From the NCBI RefSeq assembly GCF_002973525.1, contig NZ_PVEN01000002.1:62001-126000 (forward strand): a DNA stretch of 64,000 nucleotides, given 5' to 3'. Position numbers and translations under genes: made by a program. Shown here in pieces: positions 36,597 to 46,334 of this stretch. The notes beneath the pieces are model-generated. The model was given only the letters and a program-made list of their open reading frames with translations, made no database searches and had not been told where the DNA came from. The stretch's first letter is position 1. The number at the start of each line of letters is the position of its first letter. The stretch is from Paraburkholderia sp. BL21I4N1 (GTDB taxonomy: Bacteria > Pseudomonadota > Gammaproteobacteria > Burkholderiales > Burkholderiaceae).

Positions 36597-38270
36597 TTAC
36601 ATATTCGGGTAGTTCGGACCGCCGCCACCCTCAGGCGTCACCCACACGATGTTCTGTGTCGGGTCCTTGATATCGCACGTTTTGCAATGCACGCAGTTCT
36701 GCGCGTTGATCACCAGACGCTCGCCGCCGTCGTCGTTCTTCACGAACTCATACACGGCAGCGGGGCAGTAACGCGACTCCGGACCGGCATAGGTCTGCCA
36801 GTTCACGTTCACCGGCACGGACGGATCTTTCAGCGTCAGGTGAGCCGGCTGGTTCTCTTCGTGATTGGTGTTCGAGATGAACACCGAAGAAAGCCGGTCG
36901 AACGTCAGCTTGCCGTCCGGCTTCGGATACGTGATCGGCTTGCACTGCGACGCCGGCTTCAGCATCTCGTGATCCGAATGCTGGTGATGCAGCGTCCAGG
37001 GCACATTGCCGCCCAGCACCTTCTGCTCGAGACCGACCATCAGCGTGCCGAGGTACAGGCCCTTGCTCATCCACTGTTTGAAATTGCGCGCGCGATACAG
37101 CTCGGTGTGCAGCCACGAGGTCTTGAACGCTTCCGGATACGCGGTCAGTTCGTCCGACTGACGACCCGCCTGCACGGCTTCGAACGCCGCCTCGGCGGCC
37201 AGCATGCCGGTCTTGATCGCCGCATGCGAACCCTTGATCCGCGATGCGTTCAGGAAGCCTGCGTCATCGCCGACCAGCGCGCCGCCCGGGAACACCAGCT
37301 TCGGCAGCGACATCAGGCCGCCCGCGGTGATTGCTCGTGCGCCGTACGACACGCGCTTGCCGCCTTCCAGAATCGCGCGGATCGCCGGATGCGTCTTGTA
37401 GCGCTGGAATTCCTCAAACGGCGACAGATACGGATTCGTGTAGCCGAGGCCGACCACGAAGCCCACCATCACCTGGTTGTTGTCCATGTGGTACAGGAAC
37501 GAGCCGCCGTAGGTATCGTTTTCCAGCGGCCAGCCGGCGGTGTGCATCACCAGACCCGGCTTGTGCTTGCCCGGATCGATTTCCCACAGTTCCTTGATGC
37601 CGATCCCGTAGACCTGCGGATCGACGCCTTCGCGCAGCTTGTAGCGGTCGTTCAGCTGACGGCCCAGATGGCCGCGCGCGCCTTCGCAGAAAAGCGTGTA
37701 CTTGGCGTGCAGTTCCATGCCGAGCTGGAAGTTCTCGGTCGGCTCGCCGTCCTTGCCAATACCGAGATTTCCGGTCGCCACGCCCTTGACCGAGCCATCG
37801 TCGTTGTAAAGGATTTCAGCGGCGGGGAAGCCCGGGAAAATCTCGACGCCCAGTGCCTCGGCCTGCTGACCGAGCCAGCGTGTGACGTTGGCCAGCGAAA
37901 TGACGTAGTTGCCGTGGTTCTTGAAGTTGTCCGGCAGCGCCCAGACCGGCACGTTCTTCGAGCCGGTTTCGCTCAGGAACAGGAATTTGTCTTCGCTCAC
38001 CGCCACGTCGAGCGGCGCGCCTTTTTCTTTCCAGTCCGGAATCAGTTCGGTGATCGCGCGCGGATCCATCACCGCGCCCGACAGGATATGCGCCCCGATC
38101 TCCGAGCCTTTTTCCAGCACGCACACGCCCAGCTCAACGCCTTTTTCCGCCGCCAGCTGTTTCAGGCGGATCGCTGCGGACAGGCCAGCCGGGCCGCCGC
38201 CGACGATCACGACGTCGTATTCCATCGACTCGCGTGGACCGTATTGCTCAATGAGACTTGCGGGGGTCAT
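36597..38270 (-). CDS. Electron-transfer flavoprotein:ubiquinone oxidoreductase
   Basis: Inner-membrane-associated iron-sulfur flavoprotein that takes electrons from reduced ETF, fed by acyl-CoA dehydrogenases, to ubiquinone. The 557-residue protein has the FAD fold VVIVGGGPAGLSAA near residue 20, GAHILSGAVMDP, and the C-terminal 4Fe-4S ligands Cys502 (YCPA), Cys526, Cys529 and Cys532 (NCVHCKTCD). AGGAG stands before ATG 38270. Divergent from the SDR gene. It is the natural electron acceptor for the dehydrogenases at 56.4-58.8 kb, although unlinked. Confidence 0.95.
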   Translation of the reverse strand: MTPASLIEQYGPRESMEYDVVIVGGGPAGLSAAIRLKQLAAEKGVELGVCVLEKGSEIGAHILSGAVMDPRAITELIPDWKEKGAPLDVAVSEDKFLFLSETGSKNVPVWALPDNFKNHGNYVISLANVTRWLGQQAEALGVEIFPGFPAAEILYNDDGSVKGVATGNLGIGKDGEPTENFQLGMELHAKYTLFCEGARGHLGRQLNDRYKLREGVDPQVYGIGIKELWEIDPGKHKPGLVMHTAGWPLENDTYGGSFLYHMDNNQVMVGFVVGLGYTNPYLSPFEEFQRYKTHPAIRAILEGGKRVSYGARAITAGGLMSLPKLVFPGGALVGDDAGFLNASRIKGSHAAIKTGMLAAEAAFEAVQAGRQSDELTAYPEAFKTSWLHTELYRARNFKQWMSKGLYLGTLMVGLEQKVLGGNVPWTLHHQHSDHEMLKPASQCKPITYPKPDGKLTFDRLSSVFISNTNHEENQPAHLTLKDPSVPVNVNWQTYAGPESRYCPAAVYEFVKNDDGGERLVINAQNCVHCKTCDIKDPTQNIVWVTPEGGGGPNYPNM

Positions 38271-38459
38271 TGATGCTCCTCTTACCGTTAGAATGCTTTT
38301 TTCGGGTTCGTATTGTGGGCGATGCATCCCCGCACTGCAACCGGATGAGCAGAGATTAGCACGATCGTTCTATTTATGTGATACGGTACGGACCCGTAGC
38401 GACGGTCTTACCGCACCTGTCAACCGCAGTTGCAATTACAACCGAACAAGGGAACGACA

Positions 38460-39236
38460 ATGGGCCGTTCGATCAATCTGGAAGGCAAGGTCGCGCTGAT
38501 CACCGGCGCTTCGAGCGGGTTGGGAAAGCGCTTTGCTCAGGTGTTGTCGCAGGCGGGCGCCAAGGTCGTGCTGGCGAGCCGGCGCACCGAGCGGTTGAAG
38601 GAATTGCGCGCCGAGATCGAGGCGTCCGGCGGCGCGGCGCACGTGGTGTCGCTCGACGTAACCGATTACCAGAGCATCAAGTCGGCGGTCGCGCATGCGG
38701 AAACCGAGGCCGGCACCATCGACATTCTGGTGAACAATTCGGGCGTGTCGACCACGCAGAAGCTCTCTGAAGTCACGCCAGCCGACTTCGAATACGTGTT
38801 CGACACCAACACGCGCGGCGCGTTTTTCGTCGCGCAGGAAGTCGCCAAACGCATGATCATGCGCGGCAACAACGCGCAGAAGCCGTCGTATCGCATCATC
38901 AACATCGCGTCGATGGCCGGCCTGCGCGTGCTGCCGCAGATCGGCCTGTACTCGATGAGCAAGGCCGCCGTCGTTCATATGACGAAGGCCATGGCGCTGG
39001 AGTGGGGCAAGCACGGCATCAACGTGAACGCGATCTGCCCGGGGTATATCGACACGGAGATCAACCATCACCACTGGTCGACGGAGCAGGGGCAGAAGCT
39101 GGTGTCGATGCTGCCGCGTCATCGCGTCGGCAAGCCCGACGATCTGGACGGCCTGCTGCTGCTGCTGGCGGCCGACGAATCGCAGTTCATCAACGGCTCG
39201 GTGATCGCCGCCGACGACGGCTTCGGCCTCGCATGA
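38460..39236 (+). CDS. Short-chain dehydrogenase/reductase
   Basis: Classical SDR of 258 residues. The NAD(P) motif TGASSGLG (about 16-23), the NNSG motif, and the active-site Ser-(x12)-Tyr-x3-Lys in NIASMAG and YSMSKAA are all present. RRTERL after the second strand suggests NADP preference. Substrate unknown; 3-oxoacyl or 2-methyl-3-hydroxyacyl-CoA are possible given the thioesterase 39 bases downstream and ETF-QO upstream. AAGGGAA precedes the chosen ATG. Confidence 0.88.
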   Translation: MGRSINLEGKVALITGASSGLGKRFAQVLSQAGAKVVLASRRTERLKELRAEIEASGGAAHVVSLDVTDYQSIKSAVAHAETEAGTIDILVNNSGVSTTQKLSEVTPADFEYVFDTNTRGAFFVAQEVAKRMIMRGNNAQKPSYRIINIASMAGLRVLPQIGLYSMSKAAVVHMTKAMALEWGKHGINVNAICPGYIDTEINHHHWSTEQGQKLVSMLPRHRVGKPDDLDGLLLLLAADESQFINGSVIAADDGFGLA

Positions 39237-39275
39237 TTTCAACTCACCTTAAGAAGCAGGCAGAACGGAAGTACG

Positions 39276-39707
39276 ATGAGCGATTTTCACGCAGTCTTTG
39301 AGATGTCCATGCCGATCCGTTGGGGCGACATGGACGCATTCGGCCATGTCAACAACACGGTCTACTTCCGCTACATGGAGCAGGTGCGCATCTCCTGGTT
39401 CGAGCAGATGGGTCTGGCGGGCAGCAATGCCGACGGGCAAGGCCCGGTGATCGTCAACGCGTCGATGGAGTTTCTCCGGCAGCTGCACTATCCCGGCGAC
39501 GTGATCGGCCGGATGACGGTGGCTACGCCCGGCCGCAGCAGCTTCGACACAGGCTTCGAGTTGGTGCGCGCCGACGATCCGAACACTGTCTATGCACGCG
39601 GCGCCGCGCGCTGCGTGTGGATCGATTATGCGGCGTCGAAGTCGGTGCCCGTGCCTGATCTGTTGCGTGCGACGATCGAGCGCGCCGCGCTGGTCAAGGT
39701 GGCTTGA
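39276..39707 (+). CDS. Acyl-CoA thioesterase (4HBT hot-dog fold)
   Basis: A 143-residue single hot-dog protein of the 4-hydroxybenzoyl-CoA thioesterase/YbgC group. The active-site helix motif RWGDMDAFGHVNNTVYFRY (residues 15-33) holds the catalytic aspartate. It is predicted to hydrolyse acyl-CoA esters in the cytoplasm. It probably forms a two-gene unit with the upstream SDR. Confidence 0.9.
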   Translation: MSDFHAVFEMSMPIRWGDMDAFGHVNNTVYFRYMEQVRISWFEQMGLAGSNADGQGPVIVNASMEFLRQLHYPGDVIGRMTVATPGRSSFDTGFELVRADDPNTVYARGAARCVWIDYAASKSVPVPDLLRATIERAALVKVA

Positions 39708-39753
39708 TATTGCCCGCTGAGGTGGCCCATAAAGCGAGCCGCCCACGCAAACC

Positions 39754-40299
39754 TCAATGCCCGAGCAGGCGCTGCAATAGCTCGGTCGCATTCCCCGTAT
39801 CGTATTTGCGCATCAGCCGCGCCCGGTAGACATCCACGGTGCGCGGGCTGATATCCAGCACGCGCCCGATCTGCTTGCTGGTTTTTCCGGTCACCAGTTG
39901 CGCGGCGATCTCCCGTTCGCGCGGCGTCAATTCGACCGCCACGCGGCGCGTCGCGCTCAAATCCTCGAACGTCCACACGCCCGCCGCGTGCGCATCCGCG
40001 CGTTGCTGCGCGCGGCCCGTTACGTGGCACCAGAACAGTTCGCCATTGGCGCGCTTCATGATGCGGTCGTCGGCGTAGCTGCCCTGCGCGGTCATGATCG
40101 GCGGAATGCGCGCGCCGATCCGCTCGAATTCGTCCGTCGACGGATACAGCACCTGAAACGACCGGCCGAGCAGCGCCTCGCGCGGGCAGCCGAAAATCGA
40201 CGCCAGCTCGTCGTTACAGTCTTCGATCACCCGTTCGCGCGACAGCACGAGGCCGATCGGCGCGAGTTGAAAAGCGGTTTGATAATCCAGTGCGGGCAT
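39754..40299 (-). CDS. PAS-LuxR transcriptional regulator
   Basis: A 181-residue regulator with an N-terminal PAS domain (about 3-115, [20 protein letters not shown]) and a C-terminal LuxR/FixJ-type helix-turn-helix (about 119-175, [22 protein letters not shown] and [13 protein letters not shown]). No phosphoacceptor receiver domain is present. ATG 40299 aligns with the PAS start; ATG 40344 would add 15 residues and is possible. The gene is divergent from scoAB, so regulation of that operon is a reasonable guess. Confidence 0.87.
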   Translation of the reverse strand: MPALDYQTAFQLAPIGLVLSRERVIEDCNDELASIFGCPREALLGRSFQVLYPSTDEFERIGARIPPIMTAQGSYADDRIMKRANGELFWCHVTGRAQQRADAHAAGVWTFEDLSATRRVAVELTPREREIAAQLVTGKTSKQIGRVLDISPRTVDVYRARLMRKYDTGNATELLQRLLGH

Positions 40300-40310
40300 G
40301 AGTTGGCGGC

Positions 40311-40340
40311 AAGTACTTATGTATTTTTGCGTATTGTGCC
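40311..40340. promoter_or_regulatory. A+T-rich candidate operator upstream of the PAS-LuxR gene
   Basis: The palindrome AAGTACTT (40311-40318) is followed by two related half-sites ATGTATTT and GCGTATTG in an A/T-rich patch that stands out from its GC-rich surroundings. LuxR/FixJ-type regulators bind such palindromes; autoregulation or scoAB control is possible. If ATG 40344 is the real start of the regulator, this patch is coding instead. Confidence 0.35.
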
Positions 40341-40542
40341 GCATGGCGCGCCCAGCGTACTCTTTCGGGCATATGACAACGCGCTGCAAGCGTCCGCAAC
40401 GGGTCTTTGCGCACCACACCGGCCAAGCCGGGCGCACGGCCTGCTACGGATGACTAGAATGACGTGTCGGGCGCGACTCGCGCAACGTCATACCAGCCGC
40501 AACGAACCTGATTCGGGTTTCCATAAAGGAAGGGACATACTG

Positions 40543-41247
40543 ATGAACAAGGTCTATCCAGGCGCCGCCGAGGCGCTGAAAGACATCGTCAAGGACGGGC
40601 AGACGTTTGCCGTCGGCGGCTTCGGGCTGTGCGGCATTCCGGAGGCGCTGATCGCGGCGCTGCGCGACTCGAAGGTGCAGGGCATTACCTGTATCAGCAA
40701 CAACGCGGGCGTCGACGGTTTCGGCCTCGGTCTGCTGCTCGAAACGCGCCAGGTGAAGAAGATGATCTCGTCGTACGTGGGCGAGAACAAGGAGTTCGAG
40801 CGCCAGTATCTGGCCGGCGAACTCGAGCTCGAATTCACGCCGCAAGGCACGCTGGCTGAAAAGCTGCGCGCGGGCGGTTCGGGCATTCCGGCGTTCTTCA
40901 CCAACACCGGCTACGGCACGCTGATCGCGGAAGGCAAGGAAACCCGCCAGTTCGGCGAGAACCACTACGTGCTCGAACATTCGCTGACGGCGGATGTCGC
41001 GCTCGTCAAGGCATGGAAGGCCGACAAGTCCGGCAATCTGATCTATCGCCGCACCGCGCGCAACTTCAACCCGATGTGCGCGATGGCCGGCAAGATCACG
41101 GTCGCGGAAGTCGAGGAGATCGTCGAGGTCGGCGAACTCGATCCGGACGCGATCCATACGCCCGGCATCTTCGTTCAACGCATTGTGCTCAATGCGACTC
41201 CGGAAAAACGCATCGAACAACGCGTCGTCCGCGCGAAAGGAGCCTGA
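40543..41247 (+). CDS. scoA: 3-oxoacid (succinyl-CoA:acetoacetate) CoA-transferase subunit A
   Basis: Alpha subunit, 234 residues, of the CoA-transferase that activates acetoacetate with succinyl-CoA. The family signature [15 protein letters not shown] is at residues about 22-36, followed by [20 protein letters not shown] lies before the ATG. The beta subunit gene follows after two bases. The alternative 3-oxoadipate CoA-transferase (pcaIJ) has the same fold, but no pca genes are near. Confidence 0.92.
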   Translation: MNKVYPGAAEALKDIVKDGQTFAVGGFGLCGIPEALIAALRDSKVQGITCISNNAGVDGFGLGLLLETRQVKKMISSYVGENKEFERQYLAGELELEFTPQGTLAEKLRAGGSGIPAFFTNTGYGTLIAEGKETRQFGENHYVLEHSLTADVALVKAWKADKSGNLIYRRTARNFNPMCAMAGKITVAEVEEIVEVGELDPDAIHTPGIFVQRIVLNATPEKRIEQRVVRAKGA

Positions 41248-41249
41248 TC

Positions 41250-41891
41250 ATGGCATGGACTCGTGACGAAATGGCCGCTCGCGCGGCGAAGGAATTGCAG
41301 GACGGCTTCTATGTGAACCTCGGCATCGGCCTGCCGACGCTGGTGGCGAATCATGTGCCGGCCGGCGTCGAGGTCTGGCTGCAGTCGGAAAACGGCTTGC
41401 TCGGCATCGGCCCGTCGCCGACCGAAGAGGAAGTGGACGCCGACCTGATCAACGCCGGCAAGCAGACGGTGACCACGTTGCCGGGTTCGTCGATTTTCTC
41501 GTCGGCGGATTCGTTCGCGATGATTCGCGGCGGCCACATCAACCTCGCGATTCTGGGCGCGATGCAGATCAGCAAGAAGGGCGATCTGGCGAACTGGATG
41601 ATTCCGGGCAAGATGATCAAGGGCATGGGCGGCGCGATGGATCTGGTGGCGGGCGTCAAGCGCGTGGTCGTGCTGATGGAGCACGTCGCGAAGGGCGACC
41701 AGCACAAGATCCTTGAAGAATGCACGCTGCCGCTGACGGGCGTCGCCGTGGTCGATCAGATCATCACCGACCTCGGCGTGATCGAAGTGACGGAAGCCGG
41801 GTTGAAGTTGACCGAACTGGCGCCGGGCGTCAGCGTCGAGGAAATTCAGGCGAAGACTGGTGCGCCGCTCGATGTGAGCGCGGTGAGCTAA
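41250..41891 (+). CDS. scoB: 3-oxoacid (succinyl-CoA:acetoacetate) CoA-transferase subunit B
   Basis: Beta subunit, 213 residues. Glu47 in SENGLLG is the catalytic glutamate that forms the glutamyl-CoA intermediate. [12 protein letters not shown] and [12 protein letters not shown] are also typical. Translated with scoA (gap of two bases) and followed by a terminator at 41996. Together the pair lets the cell use ketone bodies released in polyhydroxybutyrate or fatty-acid turnover. Confidence 0.93.
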   Translation: MAWTRDEMAARAAKELQDGFYVNLGIGLPTLVANHVPAGVEVWLQSENGLLGIGPSPTEEEVDADLINAGKQTVTTLPGSSIFSSADSFAMIRGGHINLAILGAMQISKKGDLANWMIPGKMIKGMGGAMDLVAGVKRVVVLMEHVAKGDQHKILEECTLPLTGVAVVDQIITDLGVIEVTEAGLKLTELAPGVSVEEIQAKTGAPLDVSAVS

Positions 41892-41995
41892 GTGACGGGT
41901 CGCGCAGCGCGCTGTAAAGCGGGGCGTCGGGCGGGCTGAAGTTTCGGTCTCCGACTGGGGGCGCCGCCGGTGCTGCGACCGGCCGGTGTAATTGC

Positions 41996-42028
41996 AAAGC
42001 GGGTGAGGCGTGTGCCTCGCCCGCTTTT
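41996..42028 (+). terminator. Intrinsic terminator after scoAB
   Basis: 14-bp stem (one G:U wobble) with loop GTGT, starting AAAGCGGGTGAGGC and ending in TTTT, about 105 bases after the scoB stop. Confidence 0.85.
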
Positions 42029-42183
42029 GTTTGTGTGCGGCGGGTCCGAGTCCCAGCTTGTCTTATGCCGTTTGGCCGATCCTTGCGGCCTGCCAAAGCG
42101 GTTTACAATCCTTTGAAGATTGGACGCCTCATGGGCCCGTGCTGTGCCGGGCCGATTCCGCCGTGCTTTTGCAAGGAGCCCCG

Positions 42184-43098
42184 ATGACAGCAGCAACGTC
42201 CGTTTTCAGCGCCGAGTTAGACGTTCCGCGCCAACGCTATGTGCAGTGCGCCAGCCCCGCCGGGTTGCATCGCGTTGCTTACACCGAATGGGGCGATCCG
42301 GCCAATCCGCGTGTGCTGATGTGCGTGCATGGCTTGACGCGCTCGGGGCGTGATTTCGATCGTCTCGCGGCGCAATTCGCCGGCACTTACCGTGTGGTGT
42401 GCCCGGACGTGGCAGGGCGAGGCTTGTCATCATGGCTTGCCAACCCCAACTTCTATAGCGTGCCGCAGTACGTGGCCGACATGGTCACGCTGATCGCGCG
42501 TCTGAACGTCGAAACGGTCGACTGGTTCGGCACTTCCATGGGCGGCCTGATCGGCATGGCGTTGGCCGGTTTGCCCGACACGCCGATCCGCAAGCTGCTG
42601 CTGAACGACGTCGGCCCACATCTCGAGCCGGTGGCCGTGCAGCGTATCGGCGACTACCTCGGCAAGCCCGTGCGTTTCGATACGCTGCAACAGGGCGTCG
42701 ATTATGCGGCATTGCTCGCAAAAACCTTCGGTCCGCTCACGCCGGACGAATGGCGCGAAATCAATACGCCGCTGCTGCACGAAAAAGACGGCGCATGGCT
42801 CTTGCGCTACGACCCGCGCATCGCCGAGCCGTTTTCCGCCATCACCGAAGAGGCTGCCAAACTCGGCGAGGCCGTCCTATGGCGTTCGCTGGCGGCGTTT
42901 CAGGGGCCAGTGCTGGTGGTGCGCGGCGAGCAGTCCGATTTGCTATCGCGTGAAACCGTCACGCAGATGACCGAGAGCGGGCCCGCCGTGTCGAGCGTGG
43001 AGATTGCCGGTGTCGGACACGCGCCGGCGTTTTTGTCGGCCGATCAGATCGACGTTGCGCGGCAGTTCTTCATCGGGCCGCCGGTCGACGCGTCATAA
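42184..43098 (+). CDS. Alpha/beta hydrolase
   Basis: A 304-residue alpha/beta hydrolase with oxyanion HG at 49-50, DVAGRGLS, nucleophile Ser118 in GTSMGG and a late histidine in GVGHAPAF. AAGGAG precedes the ATG. Substrate unknown. It is followed after 96 bases by the RidA gene and then relA on the same strand; from memory this trio is conserved in Burkholderia. Confidence 0.87.
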   Translation: MTAATSVFSAELDVPRQRYVQCASPAGLHRVAYTEWGDPANPRVLMCVHGLTRSGRDFDRLAAQFAGTYRVVCPDVAGRGLSSWLANPNFYSVPQYVADMVTLIARLNVETVDWFGTSMGGLIGMALAGLPDTPIRKLLLNDVGPHLEPVAVQRIGDYLGKPVRFDTLQQGVDYAALLAKTFGPLTPDEWREINTPLLHEKDGAWLLRYDPRIAEPFSAITEEAAKLGEAVLWRSLAAFQGPVLVVRGEQSDLLSRETVTQMTESGPAVSSVEIAGVGHAPAFLSADQIDVARQFFIGPPVDAS

Positions 43099-43194
43099 TA
43101 TGCAGTTCCGCGCGGCGTTCGCTCAGGGGCGTTATGCAGAGGCGTCATGCGGAAAGCATCTCCGATCAATTTTTAACCCAATTCAGGATCTTTC

Positions 43195-43548
43195 ATGGCA
43201 GTCATTCGTCATCACGTCGGCAAGCGCCTCTCCGAAATCGCCGTGCATAACGGCACGGTGTACCTCGCAGGCCAGATCGCCGAAGACGCGGATCAGGACA
43301 TCACGGGTCAGACGCGCGAAGTGCTGGGCCACATCGACCGTTTGCTGGCTGAAGTGAACAGCGACAAGGCGCAACTGCTGTCGGTGCAGATTTATATCTC
43401 GGATATGGTGCACTTCGCCGGCATGAACGCCGTGTGGGACGAGTGGGTCGCACAGGGCAACACGCCGCCGCGCGCAACCGTCGAAGCCAAGCTCGCGAAC
43501 CCGAAGTGCCTCGTCGAAATCGTCGTGGTCGCTGCGCAGCTCGGCTAA
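43195..43548 (+). CDS. RidA-family enamine/imine deaminase-like protein
   Basis: A 117-residue Rid-superfamily protein. RidA hydrolyses reactive 2-aminoacrylate-type enamines made by PLP enzymes. Arg93 in PPRATVEA is the carboxylate-binding residue of the active Rid families. The N-terminal GTVYLAGQIAED strand is typical. AGGA lies before the ATG. It may belong to the Rid2/Rid6 rather than the archetypal RidA subgroup. Confidence 0.88.
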   Translation: MAVIRHHVGKRLSEIAVHNGTVYLAGQIAEDADQDITGQTREVLGHIDRLLAEVNSDKAQLLSVQIYISDMVHFAGMNAVWDEWVAQGNTPPRATVEAKLANPKCLVEIVVVAAQLG

Positions 43549-43622
43549 GCCGCGCGTAGAAGCTGTTGTCGTTCACCTTCCGTTGATTCGTCTGGCCCGT
43601 CGGGCCGTCGCACTGTCGCACC

Positions 43623-45866
43623 ATGAATACCGAAACCGTTACGAGCACGCCGAATCCCCTCCCGTCCTTCGACGAAGCGATGGCGTTCGTGCGCGAACAT
43701 GCGGGCGAGGTGCGGCTGTCGTCGGGCGAGTTGCTGGCGGATCACGCGGCGGGCACGGCGTCGATCATGCGCACGCTCAACGTCGATCCACCGGCGGTGC
43801 TGGCGGCGGCACTGTTTGCGTTGACGCCGCATCTGCAGGATCCGGAGCGCGTGATCGCCGACAACTTCGGCGAAGAAGTCGCGCAACTGGTCGGCGACGT
43901 GCGCAAGCTGCTGCGTCTCGGCACGGTCAGCTTGCGTGCGGCCCAGAACGCGATGCCCGAAGCCGGGCGGGACGCGCAGGCCGCGCGCCGCGCGCAGGTC
44001 GAGGCGTTGCGCAAGATGCTGCTGGCGTTCGCGCAAGACATTCGCGTGGTGCTGATCCGGCTCGCGTCGCGTCTGCAATCCATGCGCTATTACGCCGCGG
44101 CGAAGATCACGCCGTCGCCTGACGTGGCGCGCGAAACGCTCGACATTTACGCGCCGCTCGCCAACCGGCTGGGCATCTGGCAACTGAAGTGGGAGCTCGA
44201 GGATCTCGCGTTCCGCTTCGAGGAGCCGGTCACGTACAAGCGCATTGCCAAGCTGCTCGACGAGAAACGTGTCGAGCGCGAGGGCTATGTCGCACAGGCC
44301 ATCGAACGCCTGCAGCAGGAACTGGCTGCGGCGGATATCCGCGCCGAAGTCAGCGGCCGGCCAAAGCATATCTATAGCATCTGGCGCAAGATGCGCGGCA
44401 AGGAGCTGGACTTCGCCGAGCTGTACGACGTGCGCGCGTTTCGCGTGATCGTGCCGGACATCAAGGATTGCTACACCGTGCTCGGCATCGTGCATAACCT
44501 GTGGCAGCCGGTGCCGCGAGAGTTCGACGACTACATTTCGCGGCCCAAGCCGAACGGCTATAAATCGCTGCACACGGTCGTGATCGGCGACGACGGCCGT
44601 GCGTTCGAAGTGCAGATCCGCACGCACGAAATGCATCAATTCGCGGAATACGGCGTGGCGGCGCACTGGCGCTACAAGGAAGCGGGTACGCGCGGTTACG
44701 GCGGCCAGTTCAGCGCCAACGAGAAGTACGACGAGAAGATCGCGTGGTTGCGGCAGTTGCTCGCGTGGAAAGACGAGGTCTCGGAAGGTGAGCATGGCGA
44801 GAAGCGCGCGGCGCAGCCGTGGGAGCAACTGCGCCAGGCCACGCTCGACGACGACCACATTTATGTGCTGACGCCGCAGGCGCGCGTGATTCCGCTGCCG
44901 CACGGCGCGACGCCTGTCGATTTCGCCTATCACCTGCATAGTGAGTTGGGGCATCGTTGCCGTGGCGCGCGCGTCGACGGTGCGATGGTGCCGCTCAACA
45001 CGCCGTTGCAGAACGGCCAGACGGTCGAGATCGTCGCGGTGAAGGAGGGCGGTCCGTCGCGCGACTGGCTCAACCCGCAGCTCGGCTATTTGCAAAGCCC
45101 GCGCGCACGGCAGAAAGTGCGCGCGTGGTTCAACGCGGTCGAAGTGCAGGAGTACATCGCCAACGGACGTGCAATGGTCGAAAAGACCTTGCAGCGCGAA
45201 GGCAAGACCTCGGTCAATCTCGACCAGCTCGCAGCCAAGCTGGGCTTCAAGACGACCGACGATCTGTTTTCGGTGGTGGGCAAGGAAGAGTTCAGTCTGC
45301 GGCTCGTCGAGCAGGCGTTGCACGACGCACCGCCGCCCGAGCCCGTGGTCGAAGCGCCCGAGCAATTCGAAAAGCGCAGCAGCGGTGCGAGCGTCGCGCG
45401 CGGCGCGTCGACTGGCGTGCTGGTGGTCGGTGTCGACGCGTTGCTCACGCAGCTTGCGCGGTGCTGCCGGCCCGCACCGCCGGACGATATCAGCGGCTTC
45501 GTGACACGCGGTAAGGGCATGTCGATCCATCGCAGCGATTGCCCAACGTTCCTGCGCATGGCGGATCGCGCGCCGGAGCGCGTGTTGCAAACCGCGTGGT
45601 CGGCGGACGTGATGATTGGGCGCGGCCAGTCGGTCTATCCGGTCGACCTCAGTATCGAGGCGACGGACCGGCAGGGTCTGCTGCGCGACATCTCCGAAGT
45701 TTTCGCGCGCGAGAAAATGAACGTGATCGGTGTGAAGACGCAATCGCGCCGCAATACGGCGTTCATGCAATTCACCGTCGAGGTGTCGAGCTCCGCGCAG
45801 ATTCAGCGCGCCTGCACGGTGCTTGGAGAAGTGACGGGCGTGGTGCGCGCTTCGCGCAAGAGTTGA
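43623..45866 (+). CDS. relA: (p)ppGpp synthetase RelA
   Basis: Ribosome-associated stringent-response synthetase, 747 residues. The N-terminal HD-like domain has lost the His-Asp pair (AALFALTPH in its place), so hydrolase activity is expected to be absent, which marks it as RelA rather than SpoT. The synthetase domain follows (RPKHIYSIWRKM near residue 247, RPKPNGYKSLH), then TGS (DHIYVLTPQARVIPLP near 411), the zinc-finger/CC region with CCRPAPPDDI, and a C-terminal ACT domain (about 665-747). Confidence 0.94.
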   Translation: MNTETVTSTPNPLPSFDEAMAFVREHAGEVRLSSGELLADHAAGTASIMRTLNVDPPAVLAAALFALTPHLQDPERVIADNFGEEVAQLVGDVRKLLRLGTVSLRAAQNAMPEAGRDAQAARRAQVEALRKMLLAFAQDIRVVLIRLASRLQSMRYYAAAKITPSPDVARETLDIYAPLANRLGIWQLKWELEDLAFRFEEPVTYKRIAKLLDEKRVEREGYVAQAIERLQQELAAADIRAEVSGRPKHIYSIWRKMRGKELDFAELYDVRAFRVIVPDIKDCYTVLGIVHNLWQPVPREFDDYISRPKPNGYKSLHTVVIGDDGRAFEVQIRTHEMHQFAEYGVAAHWRYKEAGTRGYGGQFSANEKYDEKIAWLRQLLAWKDEVSEGEHGEKRAAQPWEQLRQATLDDDHIYVLTPQARVIPLPHGATPVDFAYHLHSELGHRCRGARVDGAMVPLNTPLQNGQTVEIVAVKEGGPSRDWLNPQLGYLQSPRARQKVRAWFNAVEVQEYIANGRAMVEKTLQREGKTSVNLDQLAAKLGFKTTDDLFSVVGKEEFSLRLVEQALHDAPPPEPVVEAPEQFEKRSSGASVARGASTGVLVVGVDALLTQLARCCRPAPPDDISGFVTRGKGMSIHRSDCPTFLRMADRAPERVLQTAWSADVMIGRGQSVYPVDLSIEATDRQGLLRDISEVFAREKMNVIGVKTQSRRNTAFMQFTVEVSSSAQIQRACTVLGEVTGVVRASRKS

Positions 45867-45966
45867 AGCGTGCGTGGTGGCGAGTGCGCGTCGCTGTCTC
45901 CGCGACAGCCTCCGCTCCGAGGTGTTCATAGGCACGCAGAAATTTAAAGTCGGCGCATAAAAGTAC

Positions 45967-45995
45967 TTGCCAAGCAGTGTGGCGCTCCATATAAT
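45967..45995 (+). promoter_or_regulatory. Promoter of tRNA-Val
   Basis: TTGCCA at 45967-45972 and TATAAT at 45990-45995 are 17 bases apart, a near-consensus sigma-70 promoter, and the tRNA begins 11 bases after the -10 box. Confidence 0.88.
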
Positions 45996-46006
45996 CTCGT
46001 TTCTTC

Positions 46007-46083
46007 AGGCTCGTAGCTCAGCTGGTTAGAGCACCACCTTGACATGGTGGGGGTCGTTGGTTCGAGTCCAATCGAGCCTACCA
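46007..46083 (+). tRNA. tRNA-Val (anticodon GAC)
   Basis: 77 bases including the encoded CCA. The acceptor stem AGGCTCG/CGAGCCT is perfect; the anticodon stem CCACC/GGTGG holds the loop TTGACAT with anticodon GAC; the T arm TTCGAGT is canonical. It reads GUC (and by wobble GUU) codons. It has a strong promoter upstream and lies before the thrS operon on the same strand. Confidence 0.97.
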
Positions 46084-46245
46084 ACGAAAGAGAAATTCCG
46101 GTTTTTCCGGGGTTTCGCAAACTGCAGTAAGCGCCTTTGGCGCAAAAGGCGAATACGGTTATGACACCGCGAACGTTGACCGAAACTACTTCGGAGCGAC
46201 GCTAGTCGAGGACCAATTTCGCCAATGTAGTTTGCAGGAAATGTG

Positions 46246-46281
46246 AATGCGGCCCCTCGAAAGCGGGGCCGCATTTTTTTT
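46246..46281 (+). terminator. Intrinsic terminator between tRNA-Val and thrS
   Basis: Perfect 10-bp stem ATGCGGCCCC/GGGGCCGCAT with an eight-base loop and a run of eight T. It ends 53 bases before the thrS start. It can terminate the tRNA transcript, or act as an attenuator if the thrS operon promoter lies upstream of it. Confidence 0.9.
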
Positions 46282-46334
46282 GGCTTGATTGATGGTTGAA
46301 TGTGCCACCGCCGGTCGGCACCACGGAGAACGCA

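Noticed and set aside
43545..45935. 796-codon open frame opposite relA, longer than relA itself
   Set aside because: The composition is Arg/His/Asp-rich without domains, typical of the complement of a GC-rich gene; relA on the other strand has full catalytic domains.
46084..46245. Possible riboswitch or T-box before thrS
   Set aside because: The segment contains only short hairpins; no T-box core is seen, and T-boxes are not expected in proteobacterial thrS leaders.
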